Assembly: GCA_028289405.1 (NCBI GenBank)
Contig: JANQPP010000070.1
Coordinates: forward strand, 1 to 51,879
DNA length: 51,879 nt
Direction: 5' to 3'
DNA from: Pirellulales bacterium
GTDB lineage: Bacteria; Planctomycetota; Planctomycetia; Pirellulales; JANQPP01
This document shows, piece after piece, positions 1 through 8,425 of the stretch. The notes beneath the pieces are model-generated. The model saw only the letters and a program-made list of their open reading frames with translations, made no database searches and was not told the origin of the DNA. Made by a program: the position numbers and the translations under genes. Each line of letters starts with the position of its first letter. Position 1 is the stretch's first letter.

Positions 1-211
1 ACGTATTTGGTAGCCATGCGATCCTCCATGATCGGCGAAAAACATGTCAAACTGGCGGATCGCTTATACACGAAAACTAAGACCTGACGGAACACTAGTC
101 CGCGCCGTGCCTGGCAGTGCGTGATAGCTCACTCCAAAAATAAGTGTCGATTTATCGGTTGCCCCAGGAAGCCCCCGTGCCTCATCCTTGTAGAGAAAGG
201 AGGAGATCCGC

Positions 212-1267
212 ATGACCACCAGCTTTTCATTTGACGAGAAATACCAGGCAGTATGCCGCCGCGATTCAAGCTTCGTGGGCGTGTTCTTTACCGCCGTGAA
301 GACGACCGGCATTTTCTGCCAACCGACATGTACAGCCCGTACGCCCAAACCGGAGAATGTCGAATTCTTTGAAACGCCCAAGGAAGCGATTCTTCACGGC
401 TACCGTCCCTGTAAGGTTTGCAAGCCCATGGAACTTTTCGATCAAACGCCGAGCTACATACGGAATCTGCTAAAAGAGCTTCAAGCCGAACCCAGCATGC
501 GGCTCAAGGAAGAGGATCTACGTCAGCGCGGCATCGAGCCCGCGGGGGTAAGACGGTGGTTCAAAAAACACCACGGGATGACGTTCAGTGCCTACCAAAG
601 AATGTTGCGGCTGAACCGCGCCTACCGAGAACTCTCCAACGGTGAATTGGTGGCGGCGACCGCGTTCCGTTCGGGATACGAATCACTCAGCGGCTTCGCG
701 GATGGGTTTCGATCCGCTCTGGGCGCTTCGCCGTCGCATTCTAGTGAAAAATCCGTGATTCACATGACCCGGCTGGCGACACCGATTGGACCCATGTTTG
801 CTTGTGCCACCGAAGATGGCGTGTGCCTCTGCGAATTCACGGACCGGCGCATGCTGGAAACCGAGTTGCACGATTTGCAAAAAAGACTGAACGCCGTCAT
901 TCTGCCTTCTCAGGACAATCCACATTTGCGGCAATTAGAAGCGGAGCTACGGCAATACTTTGAAGGAACACGCCAAGTCTTTGAAGTCGCTTTGGATACC
1001 CCGACAACTCCTTTTCGCCAAAACGTCTGGGAAGAGCTGCTCACGATCCCATACGGGCAAACACGCAGCTATTCCGAACAAGCCAGGCGAATCGGCAAGC
1101 CGAGGGCCGTGAGAGCCGTGGGCTCCGCCAACGGCCACAACCGGATCGCCATCGTGATTCCCTGCCACCGCGTCATTGGTTCGGATGGCAGCCTGACCGG
1201 CTATGGCGGCGGCCTAGCGAGGAAAAAGTGGCTGCTCGATTTCGAGCGACGGCATGCTTCACGTTAG
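212..1267 (+). CDS. ada: Bifunctional Ada: methylated-DNA repair protein and transcriptional activator
   Basis: Full-length Ada (351 aa; the E. coli protein is of similar size). Visible parts in order: N-terminal zinc/methylphosphotriester domain with Cys36, Cys40, Cys67 and Cys70 (FCQPTC ... CKVC), an AraC-type helix-turn-helix region at about 80-175, and a C-terminal O6-methylguanine-DNA methyltransferase with the acceptor motif PCHRV (Cys318). The family transfers methyl groups irreversibly to cysteines, and the methylated N-terminal cysteine turns the protein into an activator of alkylation-response genes. The start is fixed by a very strong Shine-Dalgarno (AAAGGAGGAG, 196-205) just before ATG 212. 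The 211 bases upstream hold no other gene that I can recognise, and no classical Ada box was identified. It converges on bioA across a structured intergenic repeat. Confidence 0.95.
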   Translation: MTTSFSFDEKYQAVCRRDSSFVGVFFTAVKTTGIFCQPTCTARTPKPENVEFFETPKEAILHGYRPCKVCKPMELFDQTPSYIRNLLKELQAEPSMRLKEEDLRQRGIEPAGVRRWFKKHHGMTFSAYQRMLRLNRAYRELSNGELVAATAFRSGYESLSGFADGFRSALGASPSHSSEKSVIHMTRLATPIGPMFACATEDGVCLCEFTDRRMLETELHDLQKRLNAVILPSQDNPHLRQLEAELRQYFEGTRQVFEVALDTPTTPFRQNVWEELLTIPYGQTRSYSEQARRIGKPRAVRAVGSANGHNRIAIVIPCHRVIGSDGSLTGYGGGLARKKWLLDFERRHASR

Positions 1268-1421
1268 CCGTCTTTTGAAAAACGCCTTCGTGGCGTTTCT
1301 CAAACTCGCCAGGGTCGCAGCTAAGCTGCTCCCGGCTCGCAAAATAACGACTTGCGTCGCCATTTTGAGCATCACTTCCTGTGATGTCACAGGCTGTTGG
1401 GTTTTCAACAGCCTGTTAGAT
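1264..1421. repeat. Structured intergenic repeat, MITE-like candidate
   Basis: The space between the convergent ada and bioA genes is packed with inverted repeats. AAACGCC/GGCGTTT forms a hairpin at 1280-1298. CATCAC/GTGATG pairs at 1370-1386. TGTGATGTCACA at 1380-1391 is palindromic apart from its centre. AGGCTGTTG/CAACAGCCT is a perfect 9-bp stem with a 6-nt loop at 1391-1414. The outer ends resemble each other as imperfect inverted repeats (TTTTGAAAAACG near 1273 and the complement of GTTTTCAACAGCCTG near 1401). This suggests a non-autonomous mobile repeat or a multi-copy structured element. It could also simply serve as a bidirectional terminator, although the flanking T-runs are poor. 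No second copy was noticed in this window. Confidence 0.45.
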
Positions 1422-1449
1422 CGAGCGATGCCTTTCAACTTGCCACGAG

Positions 1450-2811
1450 TCACGCCGTGGCCACGGCAATCCCCTGTTCCGCCGTGTGAGCCAGCCGGTC
1501 GATCTCTTCCAGCGAAATTGCCAGAGGCGGCATGAACACGATCACATTCCCCAGCGGCCGCAGGAAGACGCCGTGCCGCCGTGCCTCCACGCAGGCGCGC
1601 ATGCCCCGCTGCTCGGCCATGTCGTAAGGCGTTTTGGTTGAGCGGTCCTGGACTAATTCGATTCCACCGATCATGCCGCATTGGCGTACATCTCCCACAT
1701 GAGGATGCTCGGCGATCCGGGCGAGATGGCTGCGCATGCGGTCCACCTTCTCCGGCAGCTTGGCCAAGGTTTCTTCCTCTTCGAAAAGATCGAGATTGGC
1801 AAGCGCGGCCGCCGCGGCCAAGGGATTTCCGCCGTAGGTGTGGCCATGAAAGAATGTTTTCGATTCGGCGTAGCTGCCAAGAAACGCGTTCCACACCTCG
1901 GTGGTGGTGAGCGTGGCGGACATCGGCAAATAGCCGCCCGTGATCCCTTTGGCGAGGCATAAAAAGTCGGGAGAAACTCCCTCTTGTTCGCAGGCGAATA
2001 ATTTGCCGGTACGGCCAAACCCGACCGCCACTTCGTCGGCGATGAACAGGACGTCGTATTTTCGCGTCAACTCGCGGACCCCGCGCAGAAAACCTGGAGG
2101 GTGCGTGCGGATACCTGCCGCGCACTGTACCAATGGTTCCAGGATCAGGGCCGCGATGCGTTCATGATCCCGGGCCAGGATCTCTTCGAGCCGGCCCAAA
2201 TACCAACTCGTCGTCTCGTCCGCCGGGACGCCTTCCGGCAGGCGGTAGGTGTCCGGAAGCGGAGCCCTGGCCACATGAAACAGTAACGGCTCGAACATTT
2301 GATGAAATCGCGCCACTCCTCCGACGCTCACGCTGCCCAGCGTGTCCCCGTGATATGCATCTCCAAACGCCACGTACCAATGCTTGCGAGGGCGGGGATC
2401 TGCTCGCTGTTGCCAATACTGAAACGCCATCTTCAGCGCGACCTCGATCGCGGAAGATCCGTCATCGGAGAGGAAGACATGGTTCAAACCAGGAGGGCTT
2501 ACCTCCACCAGCCGCCGGCACAACCGCACGGTCGTGGCGTTGGATGCCCCCAGTAGCGTGGTGTGGGCCACCCGGGAAAGTTGCTCACGGACGGCCTCAT
2601 CGATGCGAGGATGCGCATGACCATGCACGTTGCACCACAGGCTGCTCACACCATCCAGATATTCTCGGCCATCGATATCGACGATCGTGCATCCATGCGC
2701 GCGGTCGATAATGAACGGCTCATACTCCGCCATTTGCGTGAACGCGTGCCACAGGTGTGTACGGTCCCATTCGCGCAGGTCATCGTGCGTGGCATCCATT
2801 TGCGGTTTCAT
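1450..2811 (-). CDS. bioA: Adenosylmethionine-8-amino-7-oxononanoate aminotransferase
   Basis: Class III PLP-dependent aminotransferase of biotin synthesis. It converts 8-amino-7-oxononanoate to 7,8-diaminononanoate using S-adenosylmethionine as amino donor. BioA-type motifs are clear: WCNVHGH near the substrate pocket, the GDAYHGDTLG stretch, IADEV (PLP-contacting Asp), and the Schiff-base lysine in LAKGITGG (about residue 288 of 453). The length suits the family. I chose ATG 2811, which has GGAG upstream. A TTG at 2835 would add eight residues without any ribosome-binding site, and ATG 2799 is a third possibility. It lies 93 bp downstream of the SAM hydrolase gene on the same strand, so co-transcription is possible. 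No other bio genes are in the window. Confidence 0.92.
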   Translation of the reverse strand: MKPQMDATHDDLREWDRTHLWHAFTQMAEYEPFIIDRAHGCTIVDIDGREYLDGVSSLWCNVHGHAHPRIDEAVREQLSRVAHTTLLGASNATTVRLCRRLVEVSPPGLNHVFLSDDGSSAIEVALKMAFQYWQQRADPRPRKHWYVAFGDAYHGDTLGSVSVGGVARFHQMFEPLLFHVARAPLPDTYRLPEGVPADETTSWYLGRLEEILARDHERIAALILEPLVQCAAGIRTHPPGFLRGVRELTRKYDVLFIADEVAVGFGRTGKLFACEQEGVSPDFLCLAKGITGGYLPMSATLTTTEVWNAFLGSYAESKTFFHGHTYGGNPLAAAAALANLDLFEEEETLAKLPEKVDRMRSHLARIAEHPHVGDVRQCGMIGGIELVQDRSTKTPYDMAEQRGMRACVEARRHGVFLRPLGNVIVFMPPLAISLEEIDRLAHTAEQGIAVATA

Positions 2812-2904
2812 GTTGGGTCTATTGCTCCGAGACAAGCTAAATATTTGGCCGACGAAAAGCCGGAAATATGGAAATAACGCTCACGAGACACACCCGGAAT
2901 GTGT

Positions 2905-3720
2905 TTACCACCGGAGCCGCACCTTGGTACCGCGTGCGATCGAAAAGGCCCGCGCTGCATTGCCTCGCGGCAATGCGATTTCGAGCTGCGAGCTGGAAGA
3001 CCAAAGTGCGATCGGCTGGTCCGAAACTTCGTCTCCATAGGTCCGCGAAAGCCCTTGAATTTGGAGATCACCGCAGGCGATTGACAACTCTTCTTCGGAA
3101 ATGCCGTCGGGCAGGGCGGATCGGGAAATGTCACTCAACACATTGCCGAACGAATCGATCCACTCAACGTGGCCTGTGATCTGCCGAGGCTCGCGCGACA
3201 AGGGCGGAATCTCGAGTAGCACGAATTCTTCAGCAACGGGACCGAGGTCCTCCGCAAGGATGCCTGCTGCTAGGTGTGCCGCGACCGGTGCCATGATGTC
3301 TCTCCCGTGAAACGTCGCGGAAACTGGCGAAAGGAACCATTCCGGATTTTCCAAACGCCTTACCATACTGGGCGTGTGTCGCGCCGCCAAATGAGAGATC
3401 AACCCGTTGTCGGGTGCGATGTACCGCTGGCCATTTATTTCCATGAGAAGAATCGCCCGGGATGTTCCCACGCCCGGGTCCACCACGGCCACATGCAAGG
3501 TATCTCGCGGGTACCAGGGCGTCGTGTCACGCCAGGTCAAGGAACCGGACCAAACATCTTGGGGGGGAATCGCGTGCGTGATGTCGACGATGTTGGCCCG
3601 CGGACAAATCGACAGGATGACGCCTTTCATGGTCGCCACGTAGGTGCTACCAGCACCAAAATCGGTCATCAGCGTGATGCAGGGAGGCAGGTGCTCGATG
3701 TTGTGCGGCTGGGATGGCAT
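2905..3720 (-). CDS. SAM hydrolase (SAM hydroxide adenosyltransferase, DUF62 family)
   Basis: This belongs to the family related to SAM-dependent chlorinases and fluorinases. Most bacterial and archaeal members use water and split S-adenosylmethionine into adenosine and methionine. The hydrolase signature is present: TDFG near the N-terminus, Asp81 and Arg88 in VDPGVGTSR, and His138 in FHGRD. This matches the Asp-Arg-His triad reported for the archaeal hydroxide adenosyltransferases, including the seven-residue Asp-Arg spacing. 271 aa is normal. It is cytosolic, with no signal peptide. It sits directly upstream of bioA on the same strand, so two SAM-using enzymes are neighbours. The start ATG 3720 has only a weak upstream purine run. 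Confidence 0.85.
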   Translation of the reverse strand: MPSQPHNIEHLPPCITLMTDFGAGSTYVATMKGVILSICPRANIVDITHAIPPQDVWSGSLTWRDTTPWYPRDTLHVAVVDPGVGTSRAILLMEINGQRYIAPDNGLISHLAARHTPSMVRRLENPEWFLSPVSATFHGRDIMAPVAAHLAAGILAEDLGPVAEEFVLLEIPPLSREPRQITGHVEWIDSFGNVLSDISRSALPDGISEEELSIACGDLQIQGLSRTYGDEVSDQPIALWSSSSQLEIALPRGNAARAFSIARGTKVRLRW

Positions 3721-3913
3721 GGAACTAATCTTCGTCCTCGTCGGTGCATCACGCTAGCCTGCCATTGAGTTCTCAATGCACAGCGGTGGAGGCGTGACCT
3801 GTTACTGCGGTATGCGCTGGCCCGTGCTTCATCCGCGAGAGATGACCGTAATGATTCTCGGCCCGTCATGATGGACGAATTGGCGGCCACTGCCAACCGT
3901 TTGAAGAGAACGG

Positions 3914-5479
3914 CTATTTGTCGCCCGTAAGAGCAAGCGGCACGGCACCCACGGCAAAGCCATTGGCCCCTTCGATGAATGCCCGCACCCAAAAATCGCC
4001 TTGCAACTTTTCGGGAATCGCAAGTTGGGTCGAGAAGTTGAACGTACCGGCCTCGAAGCGATGCACTTGCAAGCAGGGGTCGTTCGCCGCGCGGTAAACG
4101 CGGGAAAATGCTCGCCTGGCCGTTTCAAAAGGTCTGCCAGCTTCTCGCGATGCGTCATTCTGTCCGCGCTGATTCCAGGGCAGCACCAATTCCAAGGTCC
4201 CTTGGCCGAGCACGGCAGTCTTCCCTTTTACTTCAACCCGCGACGAATTCTCGCCCGACAGCTTCAATTCCAACTGGCAAGGTGCGGGATACGTGAATCG
4301 CAACAGAGGATCACCCAAAAGGTGGAACATCTGAACATGTTCACGCAATTCCTGATCGACATCGTGCGAATTGCCCAAAAACAATCTTGCAGCGGAACGC
4401 AAAAGTTGCCGCGTGTCGTCCCCTTCCTCGGCCTTCGCGGCGGCCTGTTTGGCACGCAATAACATTTCGCCCACGGTAGCTGGGCGATGTTGAAAATATT
4501 CGGCCATCAACTCTTTGGCCAAGACCGCCAATCCATACGGCATGGCCACCGTGCTGCCGCAAATCGCGGCGGCGGGGCCATCCTCGCTCTTCACCAATTC
4601 CTCCGCCAGGCAATCGGCCGGATCTGCGAAGGCACCCACGGAACACGCCAGGAAAATGGCAATGGGCGGCTTGTCCCCGCACCGGAGGCTTGAAATATTG
4701 CTGCATTCGAATGCGGGGAAATGTTGGCCACCATAGCGTACCGGCGCCAACATGCGCTCGGTGGCGTGGCCCGTGTAGACCCAAAAGATGCTTCCCTCAT
4801 TCAGCCGCTCAAGGGCCGTTTCACGAAAAGCCGGCGGAAAAGGAGAGAACGGACTGCGTGAATTCCCGTAGGTGAAATGCAATGAGTTGGCCGGAGGTAT
4901 CGCTTGCGACAACAGCAAGCGGGTCAGACTCTCGATCGTTTGGTCCGCCCAGGCACCGAAGCCGCCTTCCCCCGCGACGAGGTTGATGCGCCTTCGCCAA
5001 GATCCGAAATCTCGGCATTGCTCGTATGCCAGGCATTTGGCAATCACCCGTTGTAGTTCCCGCGACGTGTCCACGGGAAATCGCCCCATGGAGATATCGG
5101 GAACACCGTCCTGGTCGATGTCGGCGTAGGGCAAATCGGAAGCCAGCACCTTGTCACCACCCCAGCGCGAACTTACGGGTGCTGGCAAACGAAAGCTTGG
5201 AATTGCCGTGGAAGCCGTGGAGTCAGTGGCCGAATTCGTGGAAGCATCTCCTACTAGCAATAGATGCTTCAAACCCTGCGGATAGGCTTCGCGAACGGAA
5301 CGTCGAATGCGTTCCGGCCCGAGGGAAGCTGGCAGAACTTGAATTTGATGCCCTTGTGCCTCTCGATAGGCAATCCATGGACGTAGTGTTTCCTGCCATT
5401 CGACAGGGCAAACTACCATCGTGTCTGTCGCGCCCAAGGGAATGAGCGACAACAAGGCTCGGGCCAAAATGCTCCACAT
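3914..5479 (-). CDS. Secreted C25 (gingipain-like) cysteine peptidase domain protein
   Basis: The catalytic pair of the caspase-like C25 fold is recognisable. His238 lies in VYTGHATE after a hydrophobic beta strand. Cys279 lies in FLACSVGAF and is followed by the family's conserved Cys-Ala-Glu segment (DCLAEEL). A strand with VGD (about residues 75-80) and DLPYADIDQDG also fit the gingipain caspase-like core. An N-terminal hydrophobic stretch (about residues 3-16) looks like a signal peptide, so the protein is probably periplasmic or secreted. The C-terminal 130 residues resemble a beta-sandwich accessory domain. I preferred ATG 5479, which follows AAGGTGA; a GTG at 5491 would add four residues. 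Substrate and physiological role are unknown. Possible jobs are processing of surface proteins or signalling. No Por or type IX secretion genes are nearby. Confidence 0.75.
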   Translation of the reverse strand: MWSILARALLSLIPLGATDTMVVCPVEWQETLRPWIAYREAQGHQIQVLPASLGPERIRRSVREAYPQGLKHLLLVGDASTNSATDSTASTAIPSFRLPAPVSSRWGGDKVLASDLPYADIDQDGVPDISMGRFPVDTSRELQRVIAKCLAYEQCRDFGSWRRRINLVAGEGGFGAWADQTIESLTRLLLSQAIPPANSLHFTYGNSRSPFSPFPPAFRETALERLNEGSIFWVYTGHATERMLAPVRYGGQHFPAFECSNISSLRCGDKPPIAIFLACSVGAFADPADCLAEELVKSEDGPAAAICGSTVAMPYGLAVLAKELMAEYFQHRPATVGEMLLRAKQAAAKAEEGDDTRQLLRSAARLFLGNSHDVDQELREHVQMFHLLGDPLLRFTYPAPCQLELKLSGENSSRVEVKGKTAVLGQGTLELVLPWNQRGQNDASREAGRPFETARRAFSRVYRAANDPCLQVHRFEAGTFNFSTQLAIPEKLQGDFWVRAFIEGANGFAVGAVPLALTGDK

Positions 5480-5939
5480 GGTGTGAATCACCTTCGTTTA
5501 ACAGAGAGGGAAAACGGTGAAGTGATGCGCCGAGCTGTCACGGAATGGGGAGATTCCACCCTTTTAGCCTAATCTTCCGAATACTCGCCGAAAACGATCT
5601 GGCAAGTTTCTCTTGCAAGGGCATGGCTGGAACTTCGTAGCTTTCAGCGACAACGTTTCGGAATACTTTTCCCAGACGGGCCAGTCAATGGCGAAACCGA
5701 TCTGATGAGCGGCCCACCCCGTGACCTCCTATTCGACTTCAGTCACGCAAGCCACCCAATCACCCCGTTTTTCACTGATAGTCTCTGGGGGATGGATCTA
5801 TAAGTCATTATTTTATATATGCTTATGTCATTTTACAAAAAATGAACGTTTTGAACGTTTTTTTGGGTTGCGGCTCACCCAGCCATGCGGTTCTATTGGT
5901 GTGAACGTTTTGAACGTTTTTCACATGAAAGGGTTCAGC
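5480..5939. other. Divergent intergenic region between protease and sigma factor genes
   Basis: About 460 bases without a convincing gene. The left part (5480-5720) carries the presumed leftward promoter of the protease gene; no clear consensus was found there. The right part (about 5790-5921) turns strongly AT-rich (ATTATTTTATATATGC near 5808) and contains the tandem AACGTT repeats listed separately. An open frame running into the sigma gene from about 5721 has no coding character and no ribosome-binding site. Confidence 0.6.
5843..5921 (+). promoter_or_regulatory. Two tandem AACGTT double sites upstream of the sigma factor gene
   Basis: The 20-base unit TGAACGTTT-TGAACGTTTTT occurs twice, exactly, at 5843-5862 and 5902-5921 (59 bp start to start). 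Each unit contains two AACGTT palindromes nine bases apart, so four half-sites line up just before the gene. The second unit ends 18 bases before ATG 5940 and overlaps the leader. This arrangement is typical of an operator for a dimeric or cooperative DNA-binding protein. Autoregulation of the sigma factor gene is the simplest inference; the binding protein is unknown. Confidence 0.6.
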
Positions 5940-6914
5940 ATGGCTAGTGTTATCCATTCCGACCGGACATCCACCGGACAAGCGCCTCGAAAGACGTCTC
6001 ACTCTCCTAGCTGGAAGAAACGGGCCCTAAAATTGATCCGCACGGAGATCGACTTCGTTCCCAATACTTCTTTCCGCGAAAGAGACCGCGGCTTGGAGCA
6101 GGCGGTGTTGAAGGGCCATCGGTCCACCGACGTCTCGCGGCGCAATCGCATGCCAAGTGACCTTCCTCCCCACTTGGGGCGCCTGTGCGAGATGGATTTA
6201 CTAAGCGCGGAACAGGAGCGGGCGTGTTTCTACCGTATGAACTATTTGAAATATCGGGCGAATGCGCTGCGGGCCCAACTTGATCCAGAGCAACCGGACA
6301 GATCGAAAATTCGGCAAGCGGAAGCCTTTCTCGCCGCCGCCCGTCAAACCCGCGACCATATCATTCGATCGAACATGCGATTGGTGATGTCCATCGTCAA
6401 AAAACTCGTCACTTCCCGGCACTCCTTCGACGAGATGCTGAGTGAGGGGATTTTCTCGCTCATGCAAGCGGTGGATAAATTTGACTACGATCGTGGCTTT
6501 CGATTCAGTACATACGCCTATCGCGCGATTGCTCGAAATTCTTGCCGTGTGATTACCAATCAGCAGAAGCGACAGTCCCGTTTTTTCGCCGACGGAAATG
6601 AAGGCGTGAGTGAAGTCGCCGACACTGGTGAAACGGCGTCGCTGGATGAGCGGACTTGGATGCGATTACGAGATCATCTCTCAAAAATGCTTCGCCGCCT
6701 GGATCGCCGCGAGCGGCTGATCATCCGCTCTCGCTACGCGTTGGGACGCCATGATTCGGTTGAGACGTTTCAGGCCATTGCCGACACGTTGGGAATTTCC
6801 AAGGAGCGTGTGCGGCAACTCGAAAAAAGAGCCGTGGATAAGCTCCGGGACATGGCCGCGAAAGTCGATGAAGACATGCTCGACTTCGGAGTACCTTCAC
6901 GACAAGGTGCTTGA
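5940..6914 (+). CDS. RNA polymerase sigma-70 family factor
   Basis: A 324-aa sigma factor. Region 2 is clear: the core-binding/-10 recognition stretch runs from NMRLVMSIVKKL through DEMLSEGIFSLMQAVDKFDYDRG to FSTYAYRAI. Region 4 is clear: FQAIADTLGISKERVRQLEKR forms the -35 helix-turn-helix. Between them region 3 is short or degenerate, and region 1.1 is absent, so it is an alternative RpoD-like factor rather than the housekeeping one. The basic N-terminus (about 70 aa) is unusual. ATG 5940 is chosen because AAAGG (5928-5932) precedes it at good spacing and homology begins afterwards. The tandem AACGTT sites upstream suggest tight regulation. Its regulon is unknown. Confidence 0.88.
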   Translation: MASVIHSDRTSTGQAPRKTSHSPSWKKRALKLIRTEIDFVPNTSFRERDRGLEQAVLKGHRSTDVSRRNRMPSDLPPHLGRLCEMDLLSAEQERACFYRMNYLKYRANALRAQLDPEQPDRSKIRQAEAFLAAARQTRDHIIRSNMRLVMSIVKKLVTSRHSFDEMLSEGIFSLMQAVDKFDYDRGFRFSTYAYRAIARNSCRVITNQQKRQSRFFADGNEGVSEVADTGETASLDERTWMRLRDHLSKMLRRLDRRERLIIRSRYALGRHDSVETFQAIADTLGISKERVRQLEKRAVDKLRDMAAKVDEDMLDFGVPSRQGA

Positions 6915-7037
6915 ACGGCAACCATGCTGGCGGCTATTTTCCGACGACTTTCATCGAGCGAGAAATTCTCAGCCGCTCGACGCGGCACGGCATATGGTCT
7001 CCGTAAGACTCTGACGCCTGACAATCGCGGTCTCGAC

Positions 7038-8402
7038 ATGGCAGTATTTCGCGTGCAATGTGAACTTCCCTGCACCGCCGAAGAGGCGTTCGACTGGCAC
7101 GAACGTCCGGGTGCATTGGACCGTTTGCTCCCGCCCTGGGAAGATGTACGGATTGTGCGGCGAGGAGATGGGATCCACGATGGATGCCGCGTAGTTATCG
7201 GGAATCGAGTCGGCCCGCTCCGTGTCCGCTGGGAAGTCGAACATGCTGATTACGAATACGGCCGGCAGTTCAAAGACATCCAGCAGTCAGGGCCGTTCGC
7301 TCGGTGGGAGCACACGCATCGCTTCACGCCCATGCCTACCGGTTCCCAATTAGAAGACTACATTGAGTATGAAATACCAGCCGGTCACTACGGCCAGCAA
7401 TTCGCTGGGAATTTCGTTCGCGAAAAATTAACACGCATGTTCGCGTTTCGTCACCGCACCACCGTCGCTGATTTGGCGGCCCACTCACGGTACAAGGAAA
7501 AGGGAATCATGCACATCGCCATCTCGGGTTCACATGGATTGGTCGGCACGGAGGCGGCGAATTTGCTTTCCACGGGCGGTCACCAGGTGACGCGGATCGT
7601 GCGTGGTTCCGCTACGGAAGGGGAAATTTCTTGGGATCCCCGGGCGGAGGCGTTCGATGCCACTCCCCTCGCTGGCGTGGACGCCGTCGTGCATCTGGCC
7701 GGCGAAAGTATTTCTTCCGGTCGTTGGAATGACGAACAGAAACGAAAGATCCGAGAAAGCCGCGTGCAGGGGACCCGCATCCTCTGCGAAGGATTGGCCA
7801 AGCTGGAAAATCCGCCGAAGACTTTGGTTTGTGCTTCGGCAATCGGTTTTTATGGTGACCGAGGCGAAGAATTACTTACCGAAACGAGCCCACAAGGTGA
7901 GGGGTTTCTGGCGGACGTCGTGCGAGATTGGGAATCGGCCACCGAGCCGGCCAAACAGGCGGGAATACGCGTCGTCAATCTCCGCTTCGGTGTCGTCCTC
8001 AGCCCGAAAGGCGGGGCGCTGGGCAAAATGCTCACGCCGTTCAAGCTAGGCGCGGGGGGAATTGTCGGCAGTGGCCGGCAGTTTTGGAGTTGGATCGCCA
8101 TCGATGATGCCGCCGGAGCGATTCAGCATACGATCATGAACGAAGCATTGCATGGTCCGGTCAACGTCGTATCCCCCAGTCCGGTGACGAATGCGGAGTT
8201 CACGAAGGTGCTAGGCCGAGTCCTTTCCCGTCCCACGATTATCCCCATGCCAGCCTTTGCCGCGAAGCTGGCACTAGGCCAAATGGCGGATGAATTACTG
8301 CTCGCCAGCACTTGCGTCCAACCCGGCCGTTTGCAAGAAACCGAATACGTATTTCGGCACGATGGGCTGGAAGATGCACTACGGCATCTTTTGGGCAAGT
8401 AG
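7038..8402 (+). CDS. SRPBCC domain fused to TIGR01777-type NAD-dependent epimerase
   Basis: Two-domain protein (454 aa). Residues 1-150 are a SRPBCC/polyketide-cyclase-like ligand-binding domain (FRVQCELPCTAEEAFDWH, then a GPFARWEHTHRF strand). Residues 158-454 are an extended SDR of the YfcH/TIGR01777 group, with the nucleotide-binding loop GSHGLVG (from G164), VVHLAGE, SAIGFYGDRG and a C-terminal stretch common to this family. The biochemical reaction of the family is not established. The fusion is known from several phyla. ATG 7038 fits the domain start; an upstream ATG at 6924 would add 38 residues of non-homologous sequence. It follows the sigma factor gene on the same strand and may be co-transcribed. 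Confidence 0.85.
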   Translation: MAVFRVQCELPCTAEEAFDWHERPGALDRLLPPWEDVRIVRRGDGIHDGCRVVIGNRVGPLRVRWEVEHADYEYGRQFKDIQQSGPFARWEHTHRFTPMPTGSQLEDYIEYEIPAGHYGQQFAGNFVREKLTRMFAFRHRTTVADLAAHSRYKEKGIMHIAISGSHGLVGTEAANLLSTGGHQVTRIVRGSATEGEISWDPRAEAFDATPLAGVDAVVHLAGESISSGRWNDEQKRKIRESRVQGTRILCEGLAKLENPPKTLVCASAIGFYGDRGEELLTETSPQGEGFLADVVRDWESATEPAKQAGIRVVNLRFGVVLSPKGGALGKMLTPFKLGAGGIVGSGRQFWSWIAIDDAAGAIQHTIMNEALHGPVNVVSPSPVTNAEFTKVLGRVLSRPTIIPMPAFAAKLALGQMADELLLASTCVQPGRLQETEYVFRHDGLEDALRHLLGK

Positions 8403-8425
8403 CACCCGCCCATGCGAATCGGCTT

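Noticed and set aside
1370..1391. TGTGA-N2-TCACA resembling a CRP half-site pair
   Set aside because: The spacing (2 bases) does not match the CRP consensus (6 bases); kept only as part of the repeat element.
5721..5939. Upstream extension of the sigma factor reading frame
   Set aside because: It has no ribosome-binding site, covers the AACGTT repeats and AT-rich promoter region, and has no resemblance to sigma N-termini.
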